Below, piece after piece: positions 20,496 to 31,983 of a stretch of 64,000 nt of DNA; the first letter of the stretch is position 1; each line of letters begins with the position of its first letter. A model generated the notes under the pieces. It was given only the letters and a program-made list of their open reading frames with translations, was not told where the DNA came from and did no database searches. The stretch comes from Skeletonema tropicum (Eukaryota; Bacillariophyta; Thalassiosirophyceae; Thalassiosirales; Thalassiosiraceae), in assembly GCA_037178625.1 (NCBI GenBank), contig CM074136.1:2480001-2544000 (forward strand), read 5' to 3'. The position numbers and the translations under genes are program-made.

Positions 20496-22235
20496 ATGGG
20501 AACACATCACAACCCAGCTTCATGCTCTCGCACCTATCAGAGTCATAGACGTTGGGGGAAGTGCGGAAATGATTATGATAAACGCTGGGGGAAGGACAGA
20601 GATGGTGATAATGATAATGAATTGTCAGACATGTTAGAGATCCCTGAAAAAGCTCTTGTTGATGACATTCGTGATGATGAATCCGAGGAATCTGTCAAAG
20701 TCCTGCTCAGATATTGTGGATGTACCGATGAGACCTACGGTAAAGGTGGTAGCTTTGACGTGACGGAGAACACGGCATCCTACGAAACAAGCGGAGACGA
20801 CAACGATCTGATTGAAAACATCGACATCGTCAAAGCAGCTGAAGCTGATGCGGAAGATAAAGATGATGATGATGTTGAAGTCAACGAAACTGGAACTGAG
20901 GACGACAACAATGGTAATCTGTTACCAAGGCCTAGTGGTAGTGGTAACATCAAAATCATTAAAGCAGCTGAAGCTGAAGATAATGATGATGCTGACGTCA
21001 ACGAAACTGGAACTGAGGACGACAACAATGGTAATCTGTTACCAAGGCCTAGTGGTAGTGGTAACATCAAAATCACTAAAGCAGCTGAAGCTGAAGATAA
21101 TGATGATGCTGACGTCAACGAAACTGAAACTAAGGACGATAGCAATGTTGATCTGTTACCAAGTCCTAGTGGCCACATCGAAATCATCAAAACAGCTCAA
21201 GATAATGATAATGCTGACGTCAACGAAAATGGAACGAGGGGCGATGAAAATGGTAACCTGTTACAAAGTGGCAGTCATCAGGCTGACGAAACGGAAGCAC
21301 GGGATGAAGTTGAAAAACAGGATGACGAAGCACGTGATGAAGTGAATGAATCAATGGACAATTCAAAGAATATATCTTGTGAAGGTAGCTCTAATGATGG
21401 CATTGTAGACGAAGAGCAGCAAGTCATTAACAATGAGCTCACTTCCACCGATACACAGCCCTATGGCACAGCTTCTATTTCTGATCCTGATGATGCTCTG
21501 AGAACAATTAATGCTCCTCTTGAGGAAGAACCGGATAATGATGCCCCTTTTGATGAAGACCCATATAATGATGCCCCTTTTGATGAAGAACCGAAAAATT
21601 ATGTCCCTCATGATTATGATGAAGAACCGATTAATCATTTCCCTATTGATGAACAGCCTGGTGAAAATACTCCTTTTGATCAACATCCCAATGAAAGGAC
21701 ACCCGGTGAACATCAACCAATACCAAACAAGTCTGAGAAGAAGAACAAACACGCACGAGAGTACAATATCAAGTGCAGCAATAATGTCAACTCCATACAT
21801 TCTGTTAGAGCAGTAGAGGTAGATATGACTTCAAGTTCAAGAAGGCGTTATCCAGTCATTTCCCCTCCAGTGAGAAAGATCGCTCTCTCATTGCATCATG
21901 TACAGAATCATCCAAGGCGAACAATAAATTGCGCTGAATCTAGAGATCCAGAAAACGCACATCATTCTGCGCTTTCCACCGTATCGGATCGAGACGATCA
22001 TAATAACAAAGTGGTAAACATTACTGCAGAATGTCGAGAAGAGAAAAAAGATCCTGTACCTCTAGCCGCGTTGAAAGCTCCTGACCCATTGAGCAATCTT
22101 GAAGAAATGGACATGGACATGCTGATCAAGTCAACACGAGCTTGGTTGGAAACGGAAAAGGCTGAGAGAAAAGTGAGATCTGAAACGCAGAAGGCCCAGT
22201 GGAAAGACATCGAGATATTATTCAAACACCAATGA
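20496..22235 (+). CDS. Acidic repetitive hypothetical protein
   Basis: A 579-residue protein from the first in-frame ATG (20496); the frame is open further upstream but without an ATG. It has no recognised domain. Three tandem 39-residue repeats (117 bp at DNA level, about 20880-21200) contain DVNETGTEDDNNGNLLPRPS and KAAEAEDNDDA. Further on there are short NDAPFDEEP-type repeats (about 21530-21690). The C-terminal ~45 residues are charged and helical (KSTRAWLETEKAERKVRSE) and may form a coiled coil. Strong Asp/Glu/Asn bias suggests a disordered protein. No signal peptide is obvious. Orphan or lineage-specific gene; function unknown. Confidence 0.6.
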   Translation: MGTHHNPASCSRTYQSHRRWGKCGNDYDKRWGKDRDGDNDNELSDMLEIPEKALVDDIRDDESEESVKVLLRYCGCTDETYGKGGSFDVTENTASYETSGDDNDLIENIDIVKAAEADAEDKDDDDVEVNETGTEDDNNGNLLPRPSGSGNIKIIKAAEAEDNDDADVNETGTEDDNNGNLLPRPSGSGNIKITKAAEAEDNDDADVNETETKDDSNVDLLPSPSGHIEIIKTAQDNDNADVNENGTRGDENGNLLQSGSHQADETEARDEVEKQDDEARDEVNESMDNSKNISCEGSSNDGIVDEEQQVINNELTSTDTQPYGTASISDPDDALRTINAPLEEEPDNDAPFDEDPYNDAPFDEEPKNYVPHDYDEEPINHFPIDEQPGENTPFDQHPNERTPGEHQPIPNKSEKKNKHAREYNIKCSNNVNSIHSVRAVEVDMTSSSRRRYPVISPPVRKIALSLHHVQNHPRRTINCAESRDPENAHHSALSTVSDRDDHNNKVVNITAECREEKKDPVPLAALKAPDPLSNLEEMDMDMLIKSTRAWLETEKAERKVRSETQKAQWKDIEILFKHQ

Positions 22236-22718
22236 CCGAGACGGAAGCAACGGACATATGACATACATATATAAGTTAACCAAACATTAGACGAGTATGG
22301 CTCTTCTTTGCACTTGAGAGCTTTCCACATTTCTGACGAAACAGAGTTCAAAACCAAGACCAAGCTTACTCGACGTTTTGGATTTCCAAAAAAAAGTAAA
22401 GAAGCAGGTACATAGAGTCCTTCCACGAACCAACCTCCCGGGGGAAGAATTTTGGAATTGGACAAAGTTTGCTCACGCACGCCACCATCCACCACAACCA
22501 CCCAACCAGCCAACCACCACCTCCATAAGCAACAAGCAGCTGCCTTTTGCAAATGCATACAACTGCTGGTACTTTCCAACCAGCAACAAAATTTGCGTAT
22601 GCGCTGCACTGAGCTGTTGGCTTTCAATATGGCGCACATCACGAAGCAACCACTGGTTCTATCCAATGGCTTGTCATAAAGTTGCAAACAATTGATTGGT
22701 ACATACCAGCACGAGACA
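22236..22718. other. Intergenic region, likely transporter promoter
   Basis: No gene supported. It contains a CCA/CAA-rich stretch (22486-22540) and separates two plus-strand genes. Confidence 0.3.
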
Positions 22719-24400
22719 ATGTGTATGAAGAACTATCACTCAATTTCCATTCATGCAGATGATGAAGGCAGCACCATCCTCGATCATCGTCAGCATGTTA
22801 AAGGATGCAACCCACACCCACAAGATCGTCTCGTGCCGCCCTTCTCGTCACTACAAGATGAGGAATCCGCAACTACCATAAGCAGCGATAGACCATCCAG
22901 TCTCCTCGTCGGTACCTTCAACCTAATCGCCACCATCCTAGGAGGAGGAGTTCTCACACTTCCCATAGCTTTCCAGAAGTGCGGCATTACTGTTACCACA
23001 ATTTTCATGCTCGTCTCAGCTTACTTTACCCATATGAGTCTAATGATGTTGTGCTATAGCAGTCGACGAAGCGGTGCATCCAGTTTTGGTGAGGTTGTAC
23101 GAAGTGCGTATGGTGAGAGAGCGGAAGTAGGTGTGTAACTTGATACTATTCGTATACTGTTCCTTTGTGGTTGCAGCGTTTATGGTACTTATTCGAGATA
23201 TTTGGACGCCGTTGGTGGGAATGTTCTTCGGTAAAACAGACGATGAAGATGATAATGGCGGAGTGAGCGGTGATCGAGTCTTGATGGGCTTCATGTTATT
23301 TCTTCTGCCATTCTTGTTTCAGCGCTCATTACACGCCTTGAAATGGAATTGCTACATCGGCTTTGCATCAATTATCATCCTGTGCACAGCTCTTGTCCGA
23401 GGTGGATTCCAGAGGCAATATACTCTTCATCTTGGAGGTGCAGAGGAACAGGATGATGTCGGCACCTACGTCATTGAATGGTTCAAAGTTCCATCTATAC
23501 AGGATGCACTCTTTGCATTTCCAATCATTATGTTGGCGTTCTTGTGTCAATTTAATGTGCTCTCCATCCAGAATACCCTTCAACGACCAACACGCAAAAG
23601 AATGTCACAAATTGTAGGCATTTCCGTAGGAACTTCGATGATTCTAATGTATCTATTCGGACTTGGTGGCTACATGATGTATGGCTCAGGAATTCAAGGC
23701 AATGTGCTCTTGAATATCTCTGTTGACAAGAGTGCTTATGCGGATGAGAGTCTTTATTGGATGTTTTTCCTTGGTAGAGTTGGCTCCGGTATGACAATTG
23801 CTCTAGCTCTTCCATTGGTAAGTGAATTGATATGCTCAACTTTGCTGTAGTGTTATATCTTACTCTTGTCGTTGATGTCAGCTCACACTTTTATTGCTCC
23901 TATGATATCAGAGCTTCTTACCAGGTCGAGATGCTCTCTTAGAGATAATTGGTGCATGGTTCAAAAAGAAAGACACCCTGAAAGATGATGTGATCGCAGC
24001 AAAGCATGAGATTGAAGAGATGGAAATACAAACTCTTTATTGCGACGATGAATTTACTAACCGAACCACGACCGTCTCGATTCGTGATCAACCAATTCAG
24101 CAGGATTTCTTTCGTAATTCTATTCTTCATTATGGCAGCACAGTACTGATTGTCACTTATTGTTTCATTGGGGCAACACGTGTAGCTGGAGTCGCCACCA
24201 TTTGGTCTCTCGTAGGTTCGAGTTTAGCCTTCTTCATTGCATTCATTCTACCATTTGCATCCTTCATTGTTATTGAGAAGAGTGTTGCAGATCGGAATGA
24301 TCGGTTGGATGGGTGGATTAAACTTGCGAAGGTGATGCTTGCTGTTTCGATTGTAGGAGCTGTGGTTTGTACGTGGAATAGACTTTCGAGTCCAGTATAA
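22719..24400 (+). CDS. Amino acid transporter, AAAP/SLC38 family (one frame break)
   Basis: Exons run 22719..23817 (with one frame break) and 23912..24400; the 94-bp intron is GTAAGT...CAG. About 530 residues. The hydrophilic N-terminus leads to LVGTFNLIATILGGGVLTLP, the first transmembrane helix with the unwound Gly-rich motif of AAAP transporters, and about ten further helices follow, including FMVLIRDIWTPLVG and LLPGRDALLEI after the intron. It is predicted to move amino acids with H+ or Na+ across the plasma or vacuolar membrane. The frame breaks at 23128-23138: ERAEVGV ends in TAA, and dropping one base continues into NLILFVYCSFVVAAF, a full helix. A 46-bp GT-AG intron is possible there but would delete that helix, so an indel is more likely. 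Confidence 0.85.
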
Positions 24401-24650
24401 TACATGAAGGATTTGGACCATGCTATCATAATTCCTGAGCACTACTCCCACATTTGCCTTGAACATGTGTCCGTCGCTTCAAGTTGAAGACAATGACTTT
24501 AGTATACAACATCATAAGTACTCTCATTTACACATCTAAATTCATTGAAAGGATATCACGCGCTCATTCAATCCAAATGTACTTATTCGTTGCATTTTCA
24601 AATCAAGTAAAAATGTAATTTTTGTTCTTCAAAGCTATTGTTTGAGAATC
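24401..24650. other. Convergent 3' intergenic region
   Basis: AT-rich spacer between the convergent transporter and prolyl hydroxylase genes; presumably 3' untranslated sequence of both. Nothing else seen. Confidence 0.3.
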
Positions 24651-26200
24651 TCATCCAACATACCCTCCTTCGTAGGGAGCAGACATGTTCTCAGGCAGCT
24701 CCCCAGCTGGGTTGAGTGGATCCACATTACACAACGAGTAACGACAACTGTTCCATACCCATAAGTTCGCTCCCCATTTCGTGCCCTTTAGAACTGGACA
24801 AGCGCCATGCAACGATCTTTTATCCATTTCCCCATCTGGTTTTTGACTGTAAAATAATATCGCATCACCACGACGAGGGGGGACGGCAAATTTCCCGTAA
24901 CACTTGTCAATTAATTTGTCCTCCCACGAATCTGTTTTGAGACCAGCATTCGCTACAAAATTCTTGAGCATTTCCTCCGATGGTGCTTCTCCCAATCGCC
25001 CAACCAACTCCTCCGACTTTTCAGCCGTCAATTTGTCAACAAGAGGAAACACAGTCTGCCCACCATACTCCACATCCGACAAATACAGGAAAATAGTCGC
25101 AAGCCGGTTGCTTCCACCCTTTAGGGGATCCCAGTTGTGATCATCACTTTGCCGCTCTGGGAAATAGTCATGATGAGCCACGTATGCTTGACCAAGTTCA
25201 TATCGCAATATCTGAATCCCATCCGCCAATTCTTCTTTGTATCCACCCATACGCATTAAGCGAAATGCACGTCGTTTAATAGTTGCGGCATTCCTTGTTT
25301 GCATATCAAAGGCATTTTCGGATGTACGTGTCGACAAACGAGCCCCCGCGCCTCCCTGATTCCACGCTTTGTGCGTTCCACCTGTCGATGGCTGCAATTT
25401 GTATGGATTTTCATCTGCTGTGGCGAATCGTATTAATTCATCTGTTTCCTCGGCACTTAAAAAGTTGTGCACGTAAAAGACACGTGGATCAGAGTTAGGA
25501 TCAGATGTAGGCTCCGTGAGTGATTCGAGTTCAATTTGTGCTCCTGTGCCTCCTACCACACCCGGTACGGGACGTCTGTGTCCTACGGTTATAGCTGGCC
25601 ATTGAAAATGGGTGCCTGGTTTTGTTGGTCCGCTGTACAAGCTGTGTGAAAAGCGATAAATTATTATGTGAATTACATGATGAGTTGTGCGCTTTTCTCG
25701 ACGATATATAACCAAGGGAATACATCTAACATCACAAAGCCAGGGCATAAAACTTACGCAGTCCCATTCTCAAAATGAAATCGAGATTGAACAATCTGTC
25801 CAAGCTCATTGTAAAGCCGGCCAGCCGACAAAAATTCCTCATCTGTTTCAAAATACGCTTCCGTCGGTTCACCTATCCCACCATTTGGATATATCGATGC
25901 ATGTGTCGAAGGAAAATTCTGATCAGGTATAGGTGATGAATAATATCCATCATCCCATGATCCAGGCTTTGGGATGTAATATGGTGGTGGTTGTGTATTG
26001 CTGCTGCTAATGAGGCTATCTTCACCACTTGATTGATATCGATACCAAAATGCTACTCCGGCGGCGAGAAGAATTCCAGGAAGCGACGAAGAAGAGAATA
26101 GGGACGTTGGTGGCTGTGTGGACGGCGGTGCAGAGACGTTGCTTCGTCTCTTCGGAGGGGAGCTAGCGGTGGCAGCCTTGGACTTCTTCTTCTTCGCCAT
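24651..26200 (-). CDS. Prolyl 4-hydroxylase-like 2OG-Fe(II) oxygenase
   Basis: Exons 26200..25758 and 25641..24651, with a 116-bp intron, give 477 residues. The N-terminus is Lys-rich and is followed by a signal-anchor helix (LPGILLAAGVAFWYRY), so this is a type II ER/Golgi membrane enzyme. The P4Hc domain starts near residue 204 (FYVHNFLSAEETDELI). Iron ligands are His304 and Asp306 (AHHDYF) and His426 (RSLHGACPV), with the 2-oxoglutarate Lys at 436 (GTKWGAN). It hydroxylates prolines in secretory proteins in plants and algae; here the substrate could be Pro-rich wall or matrix proteins such as those encoded nearby, by inference. The intact domain and clean splice make this a sound model. 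Confidence 0.92.
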
Positions 26201-27857
26201 TGTTGATTGAATGTTTGCTACGCTACTTATACTACTGGCGGGAAATAATTGTCACTGTCGCGTCGTGACAGCTCACAATTTTCACACACAAATCACTAAC
26301 AAAATTGTAATAGTCTAAATATGGCCATGTTGCCCGACGAAAATTCATAGATCAGTTGAAAGATAGCATCCCAAACAGTATATGTACAATATCTGATGCG
26401 GAAGAGACTATGATTCGTCGAGATAGAGCACCTCATAAGGATTCTGTCCGATCGACTCATCCTTATTGAGTCTCCATGGCACTCGGGACTCATCCAGTGG
26501 TCATCGGTCATTCCTTAGCCGATCGTGACTGGTTGATCAGCCATAAGCTGACCATCATCGTTTCACGGCCATGATTCGATCGTGCCTCATCATAGACTAA
26601 GCCACTACTAGCTCACTCTTTTCTTCGCCCGATCATGTTCATCTTCATGTCGCTTATGTGGTGCTCCCTGTGACGTTCTTACTCTTCGTCTTTCGACCTC
26701 ATCGTTGTTATCATCATTCGAGACTTCACGTCTTTGCCTTTCGCTCTACCTACATTCTTCGGCTTATCCGCCTCCGCCCCCTTCGGGCTGGTTCAACACT
26801 CCATCTATTTTCGCCATGAGGGATCCACCCTCCTCTTCAGTTGCCACCTTCTGGCCTCTCTCTTCGTCTACTACGTTTCGTCTCGCGTAGCTCTTCCTTC
26901 CACGCTTTCAGCAGCTCCGAGCCATTTTTCGGCCTCCTTGTGTAGCTGCTCGTCAATTCCGCTCATTCTGCGGCATCACCATCCATCTTCAGCCTCCCAC
27001 TGATCTCCTCTACGCCTAATCACACTCTGTGTGACAGCCATCTTCTGCTTCTGGCCTCAACCTCAACACTATCTCATCATGCTATCAGCCTCGCGGCCAT
27101 CGACTTCGCGTCCTCAACACAGCTGCGATTCATCGTGTTCTCAGCAGCACTTGACGCCCTTGGTTCTACTGCTTCATCTAGCAGTGCTTCTTCCTATACT
27201 CTCAGCGGCTCATGCCATCCTCCGACTTGGCACTTTTTCATCATCAGACTGCGCATCTTCGTAGTACATGCCTTCCTCCGTCTCGGCACTCCTAATCCGT
27301 GCTTCTCTATACTCTCCATGGTACATGCCATCCTTCGCACTCGCACTTTTCATCATCAGGCTGTGCTTGTTCTTCGTGCTCATGCCTTCATGCATCTTCG
27401 CAATCCGCCTCATCATGTTGCGGTTGTTTCGTCTCTTTGACGACCATCTCACACATCGGCCTATCTCTCTCACGAAACTCATCTTCCAAAGATCCCATTG
27501 GCGAAGAGAAAGGCAGCACCGTTCCAGTTTACAAGACCCTCGTGAATGATGTACTGAAGAGACAGTTTACTTGGCTTCGTTGGATATGAATATTTTACCG
27601 CTTAGATTTTATCAATATCTTAAATCAAAGATTGGATTATGAAGCTACCATTCACAAGCAGTTTACATTATCTCAATTGTACTGAAACACGTCGGAGTCT
27701 TGTGCAGTTCTTTTGAACTGCTTTTTGGAAAGATACATCCGCATCAAAAAATGCTGTCGCATAAAAAATTTTGCAGATCAATTCATTACAACATCATTCC
27801 ACAGCACAGCCCTATCTATGCTCATAAAGTTATTGATTACTTCAAGAGATACTGACG
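26201..27857. other. 1.65-kb gene-poor region with degenerate repeats
   Basis: No gene with recognisable domains. From about 26600 the plus strand is rich in C/T with recurring TTCGGC, CTCCG and CATCATC words. A degenerate direct repeat is visible at about 27211 and 27327 (CATGCCATCCT..., each followed by ACTTTT/CATCATCAG). On the minus strand these encode an open frame with AKDGMYHGEYRE and TEEGMYYEDAQSDDE, which may be the relic of a repeat protein. At 27704-27721 a perfect hairpin (GCAGTTC-TTTT-GAACTGC) is present. The right end should contain the M11 protease promoter. Confidence 0.35.
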
Positions 27858-30800
27858 ATGTTGTTTCGCTCCTACTGCACCGCCGCTGTCGCAGCGTCAT
27901 TGGTGGCTCCACTGCCGCTGGCATCGGCAGCCTCTATATACCTCCGCCTCTTCCGGCGTCGAAAAGAACAAGAATCTTCGTGGCGCAGACTACGCAGCAT
28001 TCTCTGCCAACAGGCACATCCACCGCGACCTTCAAGAAGAAGATGAGTTCACATTCCTCATTGCTGATATTCAGTATGAAGACGGCGTGATTGCATCCAG
28101 TCGTAACCGTAACCTTCAGGGCAAGGGCAAAGGGAATGGCAACGGCGGCAATAACCCCAACAAGCCAGAACACACCATCCACGTTCAAGATGCCAATGGA
28201 TTGATCTTCGAGATCGAAGAGGGCTCTGGTGACACCGCTGGCACCACTTCTGGTTCGAAAGTCACTCTCCCTCCTCAGGCGTTTAGGAACCCCAATAATG
28301 GCAAAATCAACCTTGCCGGTGGCTCTCTGAAGAGCAAGAAGCCCAAAAAGAATAAGAATCGTGACCTCCAAGAAGAACACTCAACAACCGGCTTGCATCG
28401 TCATCTTGCCACCACTGGAACTAAAACTGTCGTCGCCGTCATGGTTAATGCTGTTGGAGGTTCATACGACCATGCAACTGCAGCTACGTTGAGCGACGAC
28501 GTGTTTGGTACGAACGGAGATGCCTTTAATCTCAAGACGGGATATGAGCAGTGCTCCCACGGTCAGTTGACCATTAATCCTGGAGGATCTGCATATGGCA
28601 TCGTAGATGGAGTTACCTCCATCACTGTGGATACTGCTGCTACTCTTGGTAATGATGAAGCCATGAGGAACGCTGTGACTGACGCAATCAACGCCCAGTT
28701 CGGTGTGTCAAATCCTACAAAGATTGCCGACTAGTGAGTGTTGTGTCCTACAACTTTTTTGAAGCCTTATTTTTACTTTTTGCTCTTAGTTCACACTAAC
28801 ATTCATTATTCTACTTTACATTACAGTTGGATGTACTGCTTACCTCCTGGCGTTATTGGGGTCGCATATGCATTCGTCAACGGCTGGCAGAGTGTTTACT
28901 CGAATGGATGGTGCAATTATCCGTCTGCACAGATGCATGAGGTTGGCCAGTGAGTTTTAAAGTGCTCTTATTTTGTAGTTAATTACCTTTGCTCAAATAC
29001 TCACAACATATTTTTCGTTACAGCAATTTCGGCTTTGGCCACTCTGGCGAATCTTCTTCTCAACCTTATGCCGATCAATCAGGCATGATGGGTTATAGCT
29101 ACAACAACGACGAAGGTCCAGTTAGTAAGTGCTGATAATTTATACTTCAAATTTGCTGCAATCGCACGCGCATACAATACTAACACAGTTTCTTTCCTCA
29201 TTCTTCACTCCTCAGTGTGTTTTAACGCTGCAAAATCATGGCAGACTGGCTGGTTCGTTGACAAACAAGTAATTATGAACATTGGTAGCACTGGCGCTAC
29301 AGACAATTGCTTGGAAACTGAAATCACTGGTCAAACTGACTACGATGTCAATTTGGGTCAAACTATCCTCGTTAAGATGAATAAGAGTTCTGGTAGAGAT
29401 CTCTTCCTCATGTACAACAAGAAGACGGCTGGTGGAATCAATAGTGGAACCTTGGAAGGTGGCAACACTGTCATGGTTGTGGAAGCTGGTGGTGAAGGGT
29501 TAGTCCACGGGGATTCATGGCTGCTTGGAAAGCTAAGTGCTGGTGCGAGCAAAACATTCGCAGATTATCTCGGTGATGGTAGAGATTTAGTCGTCAGTGT
29601 GTTATCTTTCACCAATGGCAAAGCTCAAGTCAAAATTGAATTTGATGGCCTTTGTGATAGGACAATGGCACCCACCACATCTCCTTGTCCAAATCCAAAT
29701 CAGAAACAGGTGTCAGTTGAAATTACTACCGATAACTATCCCCCGGAGACATCCTGGACGATCAAGAAGGTCGGCAGTTGTGTAGGGCAAGCTGATCTTA
29801 ATCTGTTAAGTCCATCATACTCGACTGCGAACACTGCACAGGCGACATTCGAACAGTGTGTTGATAAAGGGCAATATGAATTCACCATCATCGACTCATA
29901 TGGAGATGGAATATGCTGCGGTGAGTAATCTTATGCTCCTCTATCGCTTCTTTTCCATTCTTCTCATCATTCACACTCTCACATTCACCGATTCTTGTCT
30001 TCGTATTCTTTGCTTCTCTAGATTATGGTAATGGTTCATTTACGGTTTTATATGGAGACGAAGATGTATTCGACGGCGTAGATGGAGACTTTGGGTCCAG
30101 TTTTGCAGGGACCTTTGGTGAATGTGAGGGCACGCCTCCGACTCCACCCCCGGTCAATGTTCCCACTCCAACCAATCCTCCTATGAATCCCCCAACCAAT
30201 CCTCCTACTGCAAATCCGACTCCGGTTCCAACAAGCCCTCCAACTGCTCTGGTAAGTTTCATGAAGATCAAATGCACGGTTGGTTGGTTGAACAGCTATG
30301 AATATTTTTCTAATTGATAATCTTTTCTTCTGATCCATTGCATATGCAGCCAACTGCTCTACCAACACCAGTTCCTACTGCACCACCTACATCTCCAGTA
30401 AGTACAAAATATCAAACAGAAGAATAATTTGTGACCAACTACTCAAACATCTTTTTCTAACATTTCTTGAATCCAATCTCTCTCTACAGCCAATTGCTCC
30501 ACCAACTTCTCCTCCTACTAATGATCCAATGCCCACGAACAAGGAACCAAGTGGACCTCAAACAGCTTCTTACGACGCAGAGCTTGGAGCTCCCAAATGC
30601 TCTTTTGGTTCGTCTTGCGACGCAGGAGCTCTTCTCAATGGGAGGGGAACAATCACGAATGGTGTGGAACCCAATCAACCGAACACCTTGGGTCTTTGTG
30701 CCGATGGAAACAGTGGATCATATCACAGTGATGAATCTATCGATAATATTGTTGTGAGCCAAGCGTCAGGTATTCATGACTTGACTGAGGGTGACCTTGT

Positions 30801-31416
30801 GACCATTACGGCGACTGTATATTGCTGGGGTGATGGATCTGACGACAACATCGACTTATACTATACAAGTGACGCTACCAATCCTGTCTGGACTCAGATT
30901 GGAGCCCGTCAACCGTGCCCAGGTGGAGGGGTTCAAACTGTGACGGCATCGTTTACTTTGCCCCAAGGATCACTTCAAGCTGTGCGTGTGAACTTGATGT
31001 ATGGCTCGAACACTCCTAGCATGTATAGTTGCGTGACTGGTAACTATGATGACACTGATGACTTGGTAATTTCTGTCAAGCCTAGTGCCTTAGCTGCTGC
31101 CGCTGCCGCCACTGTCTCTCCAAGCAAGAATGATGACGTACAAGGTGAAATTGTCGATGGAGGGAAAGACGTCGTAGCAGACAGTAAGAAGAAGGAACTC
31201 ATGGACAAGAATAACAGTACTTCGAAGCCCAAAGTGAATGGTAAAGGCACTTCCATTAAAAGTGGAGGCGACAAATATATCTGCTCCAAGGGCAAACCTT
31301 TTGCATCGACCATTTGCGCTGATGGATCAGCTGCAGATGAAATCTGCTCCCCTGACAATGCTGGCCGCGGCTGTGGACCTGGAGGCAAGAAGTGTTGGTG
31401 GGCAGAATGTGACTGA
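27858..31416 (+). CDS. Gametolysin-like M11 metalloprotease with Pro-rich linker (one frame break)
   Basis: Seven exons: 27858..28733, 28827..28949, 29024..29124, 29216..29920, 30022..30251, 30350..30397 and 30490..31416; about 1,002 residues after correcting one base. A signal peptide (MLFRSYCTAAVAASLVAPLPLASA) is followed by a propeptide. The zinc site HEVGHNFGFGH is assembled across the exon 2/3 junction, which confirms splicing. This is the metzincin HExxHxxGxxH of peptidase family M11, to which the Chlamydomonas cell-wall lytic enzyme gametolysin belongs. Next come a stramenopile domain with DSYGDGICCDYGNGSF, a Pro/Thr/Asn linker coded by exons 5-7, a beta-rich domain, and a Cys-rich tail. 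The frame breaks just after the signal peptide (about 27930-27965). It is predicted secreted and to act on extracellular matrix or protein substrates. Confidence 0.88.
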
Positions 31417-31983
31417 GCAGGATTACGTATCGGTGAATAGGTTCAAGGTGGTAACATTCTGGTCAGTATCATATGAATAGATCGCGCAAGTGATAGTGTA
31501 AAGATAAATGGGATTTAAATAGATAACTAGAAAAAAATGGTGGTCTGCATATGATGCATATTGAGATAAAGTGAATGGCAAGCAATCGCATTTGTGCCAC
31601 TCTAGCTTGCGATAGATCCCAATGAACCAGACACGGATTGAGCTGTGGAGATGCGTAGTCACATTTTGTGAAGAATCTATATATCAAGAATCAACAACTT
31701 GAACACGATAGTTTGTTTGCTATCTACAACTTGAACACGGCAGTTTGTGTGCTGCCATCAACTTAGCAATTTACTTCCAATTCCAACAGATGCGATCAAG
31801 CTCACCCAAAACCACTTAGGTTTGCGGGTCCGGTCTCTCTAGTTGTACTTAGCTCCAAAGAAACTTGGACGCTAACCTCTCTATGCATGGCCATATATCT
31901 CTCTCTAAAATACTATGAATGAGTAGCGCTATGCTGCTGCGTTCTTAATACACATCTCAATATCACATACACAGATCCTAACT
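31417..31983. other. Convergent 3' region
   Basis: No gene supported. Apart from the paired hairpin repeat at 31693-31760, the stretch holds only short AT-rich sequence and two CTCTCT stretches near 31840-31905. Confidence 0.3.
31693..31760. repeat. Tandem 32-bp repeat with covarying hairpin stems
   Basis: Two copies of ACTTGAACAC followed by a small hairpin: GATAG...CTATC (31707-31711/31720-31724) and GGCAG...CTGCC (31739-31743/31752-31756). The flanks and loop are nearly identical while the stems differ in matched positions on both arms. It lies between the 3' ends of the M11 protease and the hydrolase genes. Confidence 0.6.

Noticed and set aside
23134..23179. 46-bp GT-AG intron in the transporter gene
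   Set aside because: Splice words exist, but removal would delete a transmembrane helix that aligns with the family; a single-base indel explains it better.
27704..27721. Perfect hairpin followed by T-run as a terminator
   Set aside because: Bacterial-type terminators are not expected in this nuclear context, and no gene ends there.
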